Position numbers and translations under genes: made by a program. DNA of 64,000 nucleotides from positions 1,736,001 through 1,800,000 of the forward strand of contig NZ_WUAG01000001.1 of the NCBI RefSeq assembly GCF_009828855.1. The letters run 5' to 3'. The notes beneath the pieces are model-generated. The model searched no databases, had not been told where the DNA came from, and was given only the letters and a program-made list of their open reading frames with translations. The stretch is from Psychromonas sp. L1A2 (GTDB lineage Bacteria; Pseudomonadota; Gammaproteobacteria; Enterobacterales; Psychromonadaceae). Shown here one piece after another: positions 48,115-57,667 of this stretch. How positions within the stretch are numbered: the first letter of the stretch is position 1; each line of letters starts with the position of its first letter.

Positions 48115-49992
48115 TTAAAACTTGTTTGCTGTGTAACGATATTTTAAAAAGTTTTGAGCATTGCTTAATACTAAAAATGCATCCTTAAGATTACGTCTTT
48201 CAAGGTCAGACATATTCTCTGGTTCAATATTATTATCAGGCTCAATATCGGACTCAACATCCAATGATTGGTGGCGTAAACGCACTAAAGAGATGAGCTC
48301 CATTGCATGCCTTAAATCTGCACCTTTAGACTTAGGTAATATGCCAGCTTCAATAATATCCTCTAATCGATCAAAGGAGTTTTGAGATTGAGATCCAATC
48401 GCTAAAGCATGAACACGGATAAGATCGGCAAGTGGGGCGGTACCACGACGTTTAAGATTAATAGAATTGTTATGTCGACCATCGTTCTCCATTACAAAAT
48501 CTTTAAAGAAACCTAATGGTGGTTTTCTATTTAGCGCGTTACGTGCCATACATGCTAAAAATCGATTATTCTTTTTTGCACGACGTAATATAAAGGCATT
48601 AAGTTGTTCAGCCCACTTAACTCGGCCGTATACACCGGTTAAATCAAAGAATATATTACAATTTAACAATGCTTTAGGATTAGGGTTATCAATCCAATCG
48701 GTGAAGCAGGTTTCCCACTGTATTTGCGTTTTACGGTATTCTGGATTGGTTGCCATAATTTCGCCAGTACAATAAACATAACCACAGGCATCTAAACCAT
48801 CACATACAAAATGAGATAGTTTTTCAAAGTACTCTCCATGTAACTTTTGATCATAACTATTATCTAAAATGAGACCATTATCTTGGTCTGTTACTAATAG
48901 TTGCTCATCACGAGCCATTGAACCGAGCGCCAAAAAGCAATAAGGGATAGGAGGCGGGCCAAACTTCTCTTCTGCTAATTCTAATAAACGTTGTTTAAAG
49001 CTGCGTCCAATCTCAGACATCGCTCGTCCCACCATATGAGAGTTAGCATCTTCATTGACCATACGTACAAAACAATCTTTTAATTGAACCGACAGTTGGG
49101 CCAGGTCTTCTGTACTTTGTTGCTGAAAAATACTGCTTACAAACAACAAGCTATTTTGAGATTCATAACGAATAATGTCAGAGACTTCAATTAAACCAAT
49201 TGGTCGCTTATTTTTCATAATCGGTAAATGGTGTACGTTATGACGTAACATCAACAACATCGCTTCAAAGATATAAGCATTATGATCTAATGACATTAGC
49301 TCAGTAGACATCACTTCGGATACCGGTGTTTCAACACTTAAACCTGATGCAATCACTTTTGCACAAAGGTCATGTTCGGTAATTAAACCAACAAAGCTAA
49401 AGCCTTCTTCTTCATCAATACTCGTGTCTTTAATCAGCGCTGCTGAGTGGCTTTCTTCCGCCATGATTTTTGCAACAGATTGAATACTGCTATCGCTAGG
49501 TAATATTAGCGGCTCTCTCGTTAATAATGTTTTAACTTTAGAGGTTGTTAGTGCGTTGGCATTATCGCTTTTATTTTCTACTGCTTGTTTCAGTCGGGTA
49601 CTATCTTCTGCTTCTACAAAGTCAGCAAAATTTTCAAAACGATCACATAAATCGTAAAATACCGATCCAGGAATACAATATAAAAGCGTATCTTTGGTGG
49701 TTTTTGCAGGGAAACGAACTTTATTACTGGTTAATAAGCCCATTTGTCCAAATAATTTACCTTGATCTAAACGGTTATAAAGATTGCCATTTCGTCTATA
49801 AATTTCAACTACACCACTGCGAATCATATACAGCTCATTAATATCATCTTTAAAGTCAATAATATTAGTGTCAGAGCGGTAATAAGATATTTCAACACTG
49901 CGTACAACATCTATTAATGCTTCTTCAGGAAGCTCATCAAAAGGGGCGTATTGGCTGATAAAATCTTGGATTTCTAATAGTTCAACTTCCAT
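48115..49992 (-). CDS. cNMP-binding / CBS / DUF294 putative nucleotidyltransferase
   Basis: This 625-residue cytoplasmic protein has a cyclic-nucleotide-binding-type domain (about 5-125), two CBS domains (about 155-285), a DUF294 nucleotidyltransferase-like domain with GSMARDEQLLVTDQDNGLIL near residue 365, and a C-terminal DUF294_C helical domain (about 480-620). The GS...D.D pattern is the one that binds metal and nucleotide in this superfamily, related to the GlnD uridylyltransferase core. It is probably a signal-responsive enzyme. The start is taken as ATG at 49992 (MEVELLEIQDF); no ribosome-binding site is strong, and an upstream extension of 16 residues is possible. It is in an operon with the exonuclease. 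Confidence 0.85.
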   Translation of the reverse strand: MEVELLEIQDFISQYAPFDELPEEALIDVVRSVEISYYRSDTNIIDFKDDINELYMIRSGVVEIYRRNGNLYNRLDQGKLFGQMGLLTSNKVRFPAKTTKDTLLYCIPGSVFYDLCDRFENFADFVEAEDSTRLKQAVENKSDNANALTTSKVKTLLTREPLILPSDSSIQSVAKIMAEESHSAALIKDTSIDEEEGFSFVGLITEHDLCAKVIASGLSVETPVSEVMSTELMSLDHNAYIFEAMLLMLRHNVHHLPIMKNKRPIGLIEVSDIIRYESQNSLLFVSSIFQQQSTEDLAQLSVQLKDCFVRMVNEDANSHMVGRAMSEIGRSFKQRLLELAEEKFGPPPIPYCFLALGSMARDEQLLVTDQDNGLILDNSYDQKLHGEYFEKLSHFVCDGLDACGYVYCTGEIMATNPEYRKTQIQWETCFTDWIDNPNPKALLNCNIFFDLTGVYGRVKWAEQLNAFILRRAKKNNRFLACMARNALNRKPPLGFFKDFVMENDGRHNNSINLKRRGTAPLADLIRVHALAIGSQSQNSFDRLEDIIEAGILPKSKGADLRHAMELISLVRLRHQSLDVESDIEPDNNIEPENMSDLERRNLKDAFLVLSNAQNFLKYRYTANKF

Positions 49993-50040
49993 GAGGAGCT
50001 CGATATATAGGTGGGTAGATAATGATCTGATATTACACAA

Positions 50041-50366
50041 CTTCTATTGACTATGTTAGTCGAGAATTAATAAATGTAGTCATTTTATCAGCTGTTCAGT
50101 ACATAAGTTAATAGCAAAAAGGTTATGTATAAAATCAATGTATTTGTTACTTGTATTTTACTCTCTAAATTTATAATCGTCTAAATAAAAGCTTATTTTT
50201 AACCTTTGAATTTAAATTTCCAATCATTTATTTCATGCCTCTATTTATATTCATAACTAGCAATAAATGAACAATTAAAGTGCGTTTTTTAACCTTTTTG
50301 CTCTTTTGCAGTGCGTTACGCTGATGACAAAGCCAGTAAAACTAGGCATATGAGATTGGCATTGTT
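50041..50366. other. Intergenic region with the divergent promoters of the cNMP/CBS and ABC genes
   Basis: No gene or repeat recognised. The divergent genes start at 49992 and 50460. The right end carries the GCTAGC operator array. Confidence 0.6.
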
Positions 50367-50420
50367 ATTGCTAGCTATTATCTTGTGATTGCTAGCAATA
50401 GTTCGTTTTTAGCTAGCAGT
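50367..50420. promoter_or_regulatory. Three GCTAGC operator-like sites exactly 21 bp apart
   Basis: GCTAGC centres lie at 50372.5, 50393.5 and 50414.5. The middle one is a perfect 12-bp palindrome, ATTGCTAGCAAT (50388-50399); the others read ATTGCTAGCTAT and TTAGCTAGCAGT. A 21-bp period is two DNA turns, so dimers would bind one face of the helix. The array ends 40 bases before the ABC operon start codon. The likely ligand is the GntR protein at 56819, as similar sites precede its gene. Confidence 0.65.
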
Positions 50421-50459
50421 GTGGGTTTTGTCTTAGCAATGAAAGGGAAGAGGTAATTT

Positions 50460-51644
50460 ATGAATTTATCAATCATTAATAAAGCGTTAAAAAAAGGATT
50501 TTATATCAGCATTTATAGTGTCTTCACTATGGGCGCCGTCACTGTTCAAGCTGTTGAGCCTATTAAAGTTGGTTTAGTAGCCGCTTTATCAGGCCAATCT
50601 GCGAAGTCAGGAGAAGCAATTACTCGTGGACTTACTATTGCAATAGATGAAATTAATGAAGCTGGTGGCGTATTGGGTCGTCCAATAGAGTTAATACGAC
50701 GTGATGATGAGAGTAATCCATCTAAAGGATTGTTGGCATCAAGAGAATTGATTCAAAGGGAAAAAGTCTCGGTACTATTTGGTGGGTTAGATACTCCAGT
50801 TTCATTGGCAATTGTACCGGTAATTAACCAATTAAAAATACCGTTTATGGGTGTGTGGGCTGCGGGTACTCCTATTACCAAAAATGGGGCAAAAGATAAT
50901 TATGCCTTTCGTGTTTCTGCGGTAGATGAAGTGGTTGATGAGGCTTTAGTTCAATATAGCGTTGATAAGTATGCGATGAAAAAGCCAGGCATGATTTTAA
51001 TTAATAATCCTTGGGGTGAGTCAAATGAAAAAGGATTAAAGCAAGCACTGTCATCACGTGGTATTGAATACACAGGAATTGAAAGAATTGAGTCAAGCGA
51101 TCTTGATGTTATTCCGCAATTAAGCCGATTAAAAGAAAAAGGGACAGATACATTATTTATGGTCGCTAATGTTGCCCCTTCTGCACAAGTTGTTAAATCA
51201 CTTGAACGAATGGGTTGGGATGTTCCAGTTGTTTCACATTGGGGACCCGCTGGAGGTCGTTTTGGTGAATTAGCAGGGCCAACTGCAGATCGTGTGCATT
51301 TCATTCAAACCTTTACTTTTACTGATACACAAAGCGGTAAAAGTGGTGAAATATTTAAAAAATTACAAGTTAAGTTTCCTGAAATTAAATCTATAGCTGA
51401 TGTTACGCCTGCGGTTGGTATCGCTAATGCTTATGATGCAATGCATTTAACGGCTTTAGCGATTGAAAAAGCGGGAAGTACTAAAGGTAAAGATATTCGT
51501 AATGGATATTATGCTATTGGCGAATATGACGGTTTGATTAAAAACTATAACAAACCTTTTGATAAAGATCAGCATGACGCGATTGGTGCAAATGATTATC
51601 TATTTACACATTTTGTAGATAACCAAATAGTACCAGTTAAGTAA
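50460..51644 (+). CDS. Liv-type ABC transporter substrate-binding protein
   Basis: This 394-residue periplasmic binding protein (signal peptide to about residue 32, TVQAVEPIK) is of the type I fold used by branched-chain amino acid, amide and urea transporters. The segment VGLVAALSGQSAKSGEAITRG is typical, and the central region has NNPWGESNEKG and PQLSRLKEKGTD. It starts an operon with two permease genes, two ATPase domains and an amidohydrolase; three GCTAGC sites precede it. GGGAAGAGG lies at a good distance from the ATG. The substrate is not identifiable, and branched-chain amino acids should not be assumed. Confidence 0.88.
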   Translation: MNLSIINKALKKGFYISIYSVFTMGAVTVQAVEPIKVGLVAALSGQSAKSGEAITRGLTIAIDEINEAGGVLGRPIELIRRDDESNPSKGLLASRELIQREKVSVLFGGLDTPVSLAIVPVINQLKIPFMGVWAAGTPITKNGAKDNYAFRVSAVDEVVDEALVQYSVDKYAMKKPGMILINNPWGESNEKGLKQALSSRGIEYTGIERIESSDLDVIPQLSRLKEKGTDTLFMVANVAPSAQVVKSLERMGWDVPVVSHWGPAGGRFGELAGPTADRVHFIQTFTFTDTQSGKSGEIFKKLQVKFPEIKSIADVTPAVGIANAYDAMHLTALAIEKAGSTKGKDIRNGYYAIGEYDGLIKNYNKPFDKDQHDAIGANDYLFTHFVDNQIVPVK

Positions 51645-51689
51645 TTTTATAAATCAGCAGGGACGCTATTTATATATTTAGGAGAAGTT

Positions 51690-52559
51690 ATGTTATCAGC
51701 CGCTATTATCACAGGCTTAGGGCTAGGCAGCATGTATGCCCTGTTAGCTTTAGGTTTTCATATAACCTATATCGTTAGTAAAACCGTTAATTTTGCTCAA
51801 GGTAGTGCAATGATGGTTGGTGCTGTTGTGGCATACACTTTTTGCATTACATGGGGCTTCCCATACTGGGTTGCCTTTTTTATCACACTCATTATTTGCG
51901 CTATTTATGGACTCGCTATTGAACGATTTTTAGTTCGCCCTTTTGCGAGTAAAGGCTCTGAAGCGTGGTTAATGGCGACGGTAGCGGGTGGAATATTAGT
52001 GGATAATTTAGCATTGTTTTCATTTGGTAAAGAGCCTCGTCAATTTGTCAGTGAATTTGCCGGTTTAAATGTAGATATCTTTAACGGTAATATTTCTGCA
52101 CTACAAATCATTATTCCATTAGTTGGTGTCGCTATTACGGTTTCTTTGGTCTTAGTTGGTAAATACACTCGCCTTGGTAAAGTGTTACAAGCATGTGTTC
52201 AAAATCCCCAATCAGCACAATTAATGGGCATCAATGTGAGTCGTGTGGTGGCGATTAGCTTTGCCATTTCAACGGTATTTGCAGCCATTTCCGGCATCTT
52301 AATCGCGCCTTTATTCGCAGTGCATTCAGACATGGGAACCTTGTTTGGATTAAAAGCATTTGCAGTGGCAATACTCGGTGGGATTGCTAGCGCATACGGT
52401 GTGTTTATGGCTGGATTAATATTTGGGCTACTTGAAGCAATTATTACTATTTATTTTGGTTCAGCTTTCACTCAAATTATAACTTTTTCATTGGTAATTG
52501 TGGCTCTGGCAATAAAACCGAATGGATTATTTGGTAAGAATCAGGAGGTCAAAGTATGA
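51690..52559 (+). CDS. Liv-type ABC transporter permease, LivH-like
   Basis: This 289-residue inner-membrane permease has about eight hydrophobic segments. Typical motifs: GLGLGSMYALLALGFHITY (N-terminus) and KYTRLGKVLQACVQNPQSAQLMGINVSRV (ATPase-contact region). A second typical segment is LGGIASAYGVFMAGLIFGLLE. It overlaps the next gene by four bases. Confidence 0.92.
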   Translation: MLSAAIITGLGLGSMYALLALGFHITYIVSKTVNFAQGSAMMVGAVVAYTFCITWGFPYWVAFFITLIICAIYGLAIERFLVRPFASKGSEAWLMATVAGGILVDNLALFSFGKEPRQFVSEFAGLNVDIFNGNISALQIIIPLVGVAITVSLVLVGKYTRLGKVLQACVQNPQSAQLMGINVSRVVAISFAISTVFAAISGILIAPLFAVHSDMGTLFGLKAFAVAILGGIASAYGVFMAGLIFGLLEAIITIYFGSAFTQIITFSLVIVALAIKPNGLFGKNQEVKV

Positions 52560-55039
52560 ATATGGCCAACAACAGATCGCTAGCATTTCTTGGGCTACTG
52601 ACTCTCATAAATTTTACGTTATGTTTTCTTTTAGATAGTTATTCATTACTTGTTTTTACTCTCTGTGTATTAACAGCACTAGTTGGTATTGGACTTAATA
52701 TTTTAATGGGCTTGAGCGGACAAATCAGCTTTGGGCATATCGCTTTTTATGCCATTGGTGCCTATGTTAGCGCGTTATTATTGATGAATGGTGTGCCCTT
52801 TATATTAGCCATACTGATGGCCGCATTTTGCTGTGGTTTGGTAGGGGCTCTCCTGGCGATACCTGCCATGCGAGTCAGTGGTCCTTATTTAGCCATGATC
52901 ACTATTGCGTTTGCCTTTGTTGTGCATCATGGACTGATTGAATGGCGTGGTTTGACTGGTGGTGGTAACGGTTTAATGGGGATCCCAATGCCTATGCTCG
53001 GTGAAATGGATCCTAACCAATTATTAGCCATCATCGCTACCTTTGCATTGAGTATTTGTTTAGTTATTTATGCTTACCTTTATAACAGTGGTTGGGGTAA
53101 AGCAATGAGATCAGTGAAAGCAAGTCCTATTGCAGCTGGTTCGTTGGGTTTCAATCCTGTTCAAACTAAAACATTAGCATTTGCATTATCGGCTTGTTTC
53201 GCAGGGTTAGCGGGTTCAATTGTACCTCCACTGATGATGTTCATTAGCCCTAGTACGTTTCCATTCTCTCAATCAATTTTATTTGTATTAGTGGTTATTA
53301 TTGGTGGGACCAGCACCTTATGGGGGCCAATTTTAGGGGCCATAATTGTTGTTCTACTTCCAGAGGTGTTATCGCCGTTAGCTGAGTATAGATTATTGAT
53401 TTTTGCAGTATTGTTATTAATTGTTTTATGGGGAGCTCCGAGAGGTATTTTAGGAGAAATAGAAAGGAGGTTCGCACGTTATAAAAAAGAATTACCGCCA
53501 AAATCAGTTAACAGAGATTTAATCGGACAATTTTATGACCGAGCGGGTAACGGCCTAAAAGCCCTAAAAGTGGAAAATATTGGTATTCAGTTTGGTGGCG
53601 TTAAAGCCGCTCAAAACGTCAGCTTTGAAGCTGAATTAGGGAAAGTAACCAGCATTATTGGTCCTAATGGCGCAGGTAAAACCACCGTATTAAATATGAT
53701 CAGTGGTTTTTATAAACCCAATCAAGGAAGTATCGAACTGTTCGAACAATTAGCAGGTAAAAGTGCATATCAAGTAGCACGTTGTGGCGTCGCAAGAACA
53801 TATCAAACAAGTCAATTATTTGATGATATGTCGGTATTAGAAAACTTATTATCGGCAATGCAAAAAGGTCAACTAGGACATCCATTCTTTTCAAGTAAAC
53901 CTGGGCAGAAAGAGCTGGCTTTGAACTTGTTATCACTGGTGGGTTACAAAGGAGGGATACATACGCCGACACAAGACTTGCCTCATGTGGATCGTCGTAT
54001 TGTTGAGATTGCAAGATCATTAGCAACGTGCCCTTGGGTTTTACTATTAGATGAACCAGCAGCAGGTTTAAGCCGTCAAGATACAGATAAGTTGTCCGCG
54101 TTATTAAAGACGATAGCTAGCTTTGGTATCGCCGTGATACTTGTGGAGCATGATATGCAATTAGTGATGAATGTGAGTGATAAAATTCTAGTGTTAGATG
54201 CAGGTAAACCCATTGCCATGGGAGACCCTAGTGATATTCGACAAAATGAAAAAGTGATCGCTGCTTATTTAGGTGGAACAAGCTATCAAGCAAGTCCAAG
54301 ACAAAAGGCTTGGAAAGCAAAAAGACAAGCGGTGTTATTTACTAAAAATTTAACGATAGATTATGGCGCTTCACCGGTTGTTGAAGGTGTTAACATTGAA
54401 GTTAATCCAGGGGAACTTGTTGCAATATTAGGGGCTAATGGCGCAGGTAAAAGTAGTATTTTACAAGCTTTAGCTGGCTTAAAACGACCTATTCAAGGAA
54501 GCATTGGATTACATGATGAATACATACAAGATCTCAATGCAAATGATATCGCTAAAAAAGGATTAGCATTAGTTCCTGAGGGGCGGCAGTTATTTGGAGA
54601 GTTGTCGGTTAAAGATAACTTATTGATTGGTGCATATTCAAGGTCTGATCAAGTCGATGAAGAACAAGAATTAAACGATATCTTAACGCGTTTCCCTAGA
54701 CTCAACGACCGAATTGATAGTCCCGCTGGTCTTCTGTCCGGTGGAGAGCAACAAATGGTGGCTGTAGGTCGAGCATTAATGGCAAAGCCAAGCATATTAT
54801 TACTTGATGAACCTTCTTTAGGGTTATCTCCCGCGATGATTGGCGAATTATATGATGCCTTGGCAGACTTACGAGATGACGGTGTAACTATTCTATTAGT
54901 TGATCAAATGGCAAATTTAGCGTTACAAGTTGCAGACAGAGCTTACGTGTTAGAAACAGGTCAAGTAGTGAAATCGGGTACAGCAGAGCAGTTGTTATCT
55001 GATCCTAAGTTAGAAGAAGCTTATATGGGGGTGAATTAA
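52556..55039 (+). CDS. Fused Liv-type ABC transporter: permease (LivM) plus two ATPases (LivG and LivF)
   Basis: This 827-residue protein joins three subunits in one frame. Residues about 1-300 are a LivM-like permease with ALVGIGLNILMGLSGQISFGH and GKAMRSVKASPIAAGSLGFN. Residues about 335-585 are a LivG-like ATPase: Walker A GPNGAGKTT near 369, Walker B WVLLLDEPAAGL, and an altered signature LPHVDRRIVEIARSL instead of LSGGQ. Residues about 595-827 are a LivF-like ATPase: Walker A GANGAGKSS near 626, signature LSGGEQQ near 728 and Walker B LLLDEPSLGLSP near 752. There are no signs of a frameshift. Fusion of LivM to LivG is known; the three-way fusion is rarer, from recall. It overlaps the amidohydrolase gene by one base. 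Confidence 0.9.
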   Translation: MNMANNRSLAFLGLLTLINFTLCFLLDSYSLLVFTLCVLTALVGIGLNILMGLSGQISFGHIAFYAIGAYVSALLLMNGVPFILAILMAAFCCGLVGALLAIPAMRVSGPYLAMITIAFAFVVHHGLIEWRGLTGGGNGLMGIPMPMLGEMDPNQLLAIIATFALSICLVIYAYLYNSGWGKAMRSVKASPIAAGSLGFNPVQTKTLAFALSACFAGLAGSIVPPLMMFISPSTFPFSQSILFVLVVIIGGTSTLWGPILGAIIVVLLPEVLSPLAEYRLLIFAVLLLIVLWGAPRGILGEIERRFARYKKELPPKSVNRDLIGQFYDRAGNGLKALKVENIGIQFGGVKAAQNVSFEAELGKVTSIIGPNGAGKTTVLNMISGFYKPNQGSIELFEQLAGKSAYQVARCGVARTYQTSQLFDDMSVLENLLSAMQKGQLGHPFFSSKPGQKELALNLLSLVGYKGGIHTPTQDLPHVDRRIVEIARSLATCPWVLLLDEPAAGLSRQDTDKLSALLKTIASFGIAVILVEHDMQLVMNVSDKILVLDAGKPIAMGDPSDIRQNEKVIAAYLGGTSYQASPRQKAWKAKRQAVLFTKNLTIDYGASPVVEGVNIEVNPGELVAILGANGAGKSSILQALAGLKRPIQGSIGLHDEYIQDLNANDIAKKGLALVPEGRQLFGELSVKDNLLIGAYSRSDQVDEEQELNDILTRFPRLNDRIDSPAGLLSGGEQQMVAVGRALMAKPSILLLDEPSLGLSPAMIGELYDALADLRDDGVTILLVDQMANLALQVADRAYVLETGQVVKSGTAEQLLSDPKLEEAYMGVN

Positions 55040-56283
55040 TGATTATCGATACTATCATTATTAATTGTTTGCTTGAGGGCAAAGAAGAATTAAGTTGTGT
55101 ATTTATTGAAAAGGGTAAATTTGTAAAATTTTTAGACCAAAGCAGTTTATTATCGTCGCAATTAAACAATGTTAAAGTCATTGATGCTAAAGGGTTGTTG
55201 ATGTTACCCCCTTTAGTAGAGACTCATGTACATTTAGATAAAGCCTGTATATTTTCTCGTTGTGAGTTACATCAAGGCACGTTATCTGAAGCTATCGAAC
55301 AGACAGCCAATGCAAAAGCCAATTTTAGTTATGACGATGTTTATAACCGAGGAAAGAAAGTCATAGAAAAAGCAATCAAACAAGGGACAAGTTACATGCG
55401 AACCCATGTAGAAATTGACCCTGTTATTGGTTTAACTGGTTTTCGAGCTATTCAGCAGTTAAAAAAAGATTATGCTTGGGGGATAACGTTATCATTATGC
55501 GTATTCCCTCAAGAAGGGTTACATAACAACGCGGGTACCTATGAGTTATTAGAGCAGGCCTTGCAATTGGGCGCAGATTTGTTGGGAGGATGCCCTTACA
55601 CTGATAGCTTGCCGGAAAAACAAATTGAAACACTTTTTGAACTCGCTGTTAAATATGACGTAGATTTAGACTTTCATTTAGATTTCGATCTCGATATTCG
55701 ACACATGTTATTACCCCATGTAATAGAAATGACGATAAAACATCATTATCAGCAACGAGTGACTGTGGGTCATGTGACAAAATTATCTACATTACCAATG
55801 GATCAATTATTAATTATTGCGGAAAGAATGTCTTCAGCTGGCGTTCATTTAACGGCTTTGCCAAGTACTGACTTGTTTCTTATGGGAAGAGAATTTGACC
55901 ATAATATTCCAAGAGGTGTCGCGCCATTAATGCCGTTAAGTAAAGCCGGGGTAAATTGCTCTATTTCAAGTAATAATATCGAAAATCCATTTACTCCTTA
56001 TGGTGATTGTTCACAAGTAAGACAAGCTAATCTATTTGCAAACATTGCGCAGTTAGCGACTAAAAATGAGTTAGTACAATGCTTAGATTGGGTTTCTTCT
56101 GATTCTGCAAAATTAATGGGAATTGAACATTATGGTATTGCACTTAATATGTCTGCGGATGCTATTTTTTTCCCCGTTAGTGATCGTGCTGAAATAATTG
56201 CGACCATTCAATCTCCGAGTTTAGGTATTAAAAATGGAAAGGTCACCTTTTCGCGTAATGATGCAACTCTTTATCCACCTTAA
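55039..56283 (+). CDS. Amidohydrolase, cytosine-deaminase-like
   Basis: This 414-residue cytoplasmic enzyme is of the metal-dependent amidohydrolase superfamily, closest to the CodA branch. Metal ligands are likely His in VETHVHLDK (about residues 61-69), His in DFHLDFD (about 213-219) and His in VGHVTKL (about 246). The Asp expected in the GHDD/GTDD position of cytosine deaminase is replaced by SSNN (SISSNNIENPF), followed by TPYGD. This is either a subfamily feature or a change of chemistry. It is the last gene of the ABC operon, so the imported compound is probably its substrate. A nitrogen-containing cyclic amide is a reasonable guess. Confidence 0.8.
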   Translation: MIIDTIIINCLLEGKEELSCVFIEKGKFVKFLDQSSLLSSQLNNVKVIDAKGLLMLPPLVETHVHLDKACIFSRCELHQGTLSEAIEQTANAKANFSYDDVYNRGKKVIEKAIKQGTSYMRTHVEIDPVIGLTGFRAIQQLKKDYAWGITLSLCVFPQEGLHNNAGTYELLEQALQLGADLLGGCPYTDSLPEKQIETLFELAVKYDVDLDFHLDFDLDIRHMLLPHVIEMTIKHHYQQRVTVGHVTKLSTLPMDQLLIIAERMSSAGVHLTALPSTDLFLMGREFDHNIPRGVAPLMPLSKAGVNCSISSNNIENPFTPYGDCSQVRQANLFANIAQLATKNELVQCLDWVSSDSAKLMGIEHYGIALNMSADAIFFPVSDRAEIIATIQSPSLGIKNGKVTFSRNDATLYPP

Positions 56284-56326
56284 TAGGCCGTCATTTATTG
56301 TTAGCGTCTAGAATATGAACATGTTG

Positions 56327-56451
56327 ATACTTTTTATATTTAATTCTACGGCTGACGATAACGAAGTTAATCTTCGAAAGACCTTAATTCACGCCTTAAA
56401 CTAAGTTATTTTAACAAGTAAAATAGATCAGTTAAGTAGTGTGATGGGTAT
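56327..56451. repeat. 125-bp decayed relative of the inverted-repeat element
   Basis: The right half matches the copy at 44965 (ATTTTAACAAGTAAAATAGATCAGTTAAGTAGTGTGATGGGTAT against ATTTTAACCAAGAAAACAGATCAGTTAATTAGTGTGATTGGTAT, split here for length). The left end ATACTTTTTATATTTAAT is weak. The left boundary is uncertain. Confidence 0.6.
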
Positions 56452-56778
56452 TACCTTTATGTCTAGAATCTGTTTATCTCACGACTTGCTGATTTTTACA
56501 TCTTGATAGGTGATGTGTATATACCTGACATAGAGGTAAATGACCTAAAATGCTTGGCGTGACTTATTGGACCAACTATTTATTTGACTTTAAATTTATC
56601 ATTCTATTTTGTTGATACTTAAACGTCCCCAGTTATGATGTATTTGGCTAGGGAGGCGTAATCATTTTTGTTTATAGTCGTGAATACTGTAATACCATGA
56701 AATATAATCATTTTAATCTCTAGTTTAGTGATATTACTTTTGATTTCATTAACCACATTGCAGTATTATATTTTATAG
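56452..56778. other. Intergenic region upstream of the GntR gene
   Basis: About 330 bases of AT-rich sequence with no recognisable gene. It should contain the regulator's promoter. A GGCTAGGG motif occurs at 56647, but only the pair at 56780-56797 looks like the operator sites found elsewhere. Confidence 0.5.
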
Positions 56779-56798
56779 CGCTAGCAATATAGCTAGGT
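56779..56798. promoter_or_regulatory. GCTAGC/GCTAGG sites in front of the GntR gene
   Basis: A GCTAGC site centred at 56782.5 (GCGCTAGCAAT) and a GCTAGG site centred at 56794.5 lie 12 bp apart, just 22 bases before the regulator's ATG. This position would suit autorepression. They resemble the 21-bp-spaced arrays at 50367 and 58327. Confidence 0.5.
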
Positions 56799-56818
56799 AT
56801 TGAGGATGTATTAATAAA

Positions 56819-57523
56819 ATGACAAAAACAGCAACTAAAGCATCGACTAACAAACAGCAAGAAATACAACGAATTATTAGTAAGCTTTCTAAAGCAGTTG
56901 CTCAACATAAATTAAAACCAGGTCAACGTTTAGTGGAAGCACAAATTGTTGAAGCTTTGAATGCTAACCGAAATCATGTGCAATCAGCACTACAACGATT
57001 AGCACTTCAACATATTGTTACTATCGAACCTAACAGAGGGTCGTTTGTTGCTCAGCCAAGCGCACAAGAAGCTAGAGAAATATTTGCTGCAAGACGTGTG
57101 GTTGAACGTGGGATTATAGAAAATATTACTCAACAAACAATACAAGATAACTGGCAAAAAATTGAACTTCATATGGAAAGCGAGCAACAAGTTACTCAAG
57201 GGAATGATAGACGAGCGATTGTTAGTACCTTGAGTCATTACCATAAGTTATTAGCTGAAATGTGCGGTAATACAGTATTAAAAGAAATGTTTGAAAATCT
57301 AATGGTACGCAGTTCGCTTATCGTTGCCTTGTATCAACATAATGATGTTCCTTCTTGTCAACATAATGAACATCAAGATATTATTGATGCACTAAAAGAA
57401 GGAAATCAAGCATTAGCAGCAAAAGTCATGCTACAACATTTACAACATTTAGAGTCTGAATTAGTGCTAGACAATACACAAAGTACTGCGACTGACTTAG
57501 TAATGGCCTTAAAAGAGTTATAA
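56819..57523 (+). CDS. GntR-family transcriptional regulator, FCD (FadR-like) subfamily
   Basis: This 234-residue regulator has an N-terminal winged helix-turn-helix (about 14-80; QRLVEAQIVEALNANRNHVQSALQRL, with the wing VTIEPNRGSFVAQPS) and an all-helical FCD ligand-binding domain (about 88-220). The conserved metal-binding pattern is seen in HYHKLLAEMCGN and HNEHQDIIDALKEGN. FCD regulators usually respond to small carboxylates or amides. It lies after the ABC-amidohydrolase operon, and GCTAGC sites precede its gene and two other units, so it is probably the local regulator. The ATG at 56819 has GAGG about 14 bases upstream, a weak fit. Confidence 0.88.
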   Translation: MTKTATKASTNKQQEIQRIISKLSKAVAQHKLKPGQRLVEAQIVEALNANRNHVQSALQRLALQHIVTIEPNRGSFVAQPSAQEAREIFAARRVVERGIIENITQQTIQDNWQKIELHMESEQQVTQGNDRRAIVSTLSHYHKLLAEMCGNTVLKEMFENLMVRSSLIVALYQHNDVPSCQHNEHQDIIDALKEGNQALAAKVMLQHLQHLESELVLDNTQSTATDLVMALKEL

Positions 57524-57569
57524 CGACTAATTAAACCCAGAAACGACTGATTTTTTAAAAAAAACAGAT

Positions 57570-57607
57570 ACTTACGTTTATATTGCTCGTTGAATGTAAG
57601 CGTAAGT
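57570..57607. terminator. 11-bp inverted repeat between convergent GntR and SnoaL-like genes
   Basis: ACTTACGTTTA pairs with the inverse TAAGCGTAAGT (one G-U pair), loop about 16 bases. It lies between two convergent stops and may terminate both; no T-run follows. Confidence 0.4.
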
Positions 57608-57667
57608 TATCTAAATATTTTAATCGTTATAACCAACAATAATAATAGTTCATTGGCTATTTAATTT

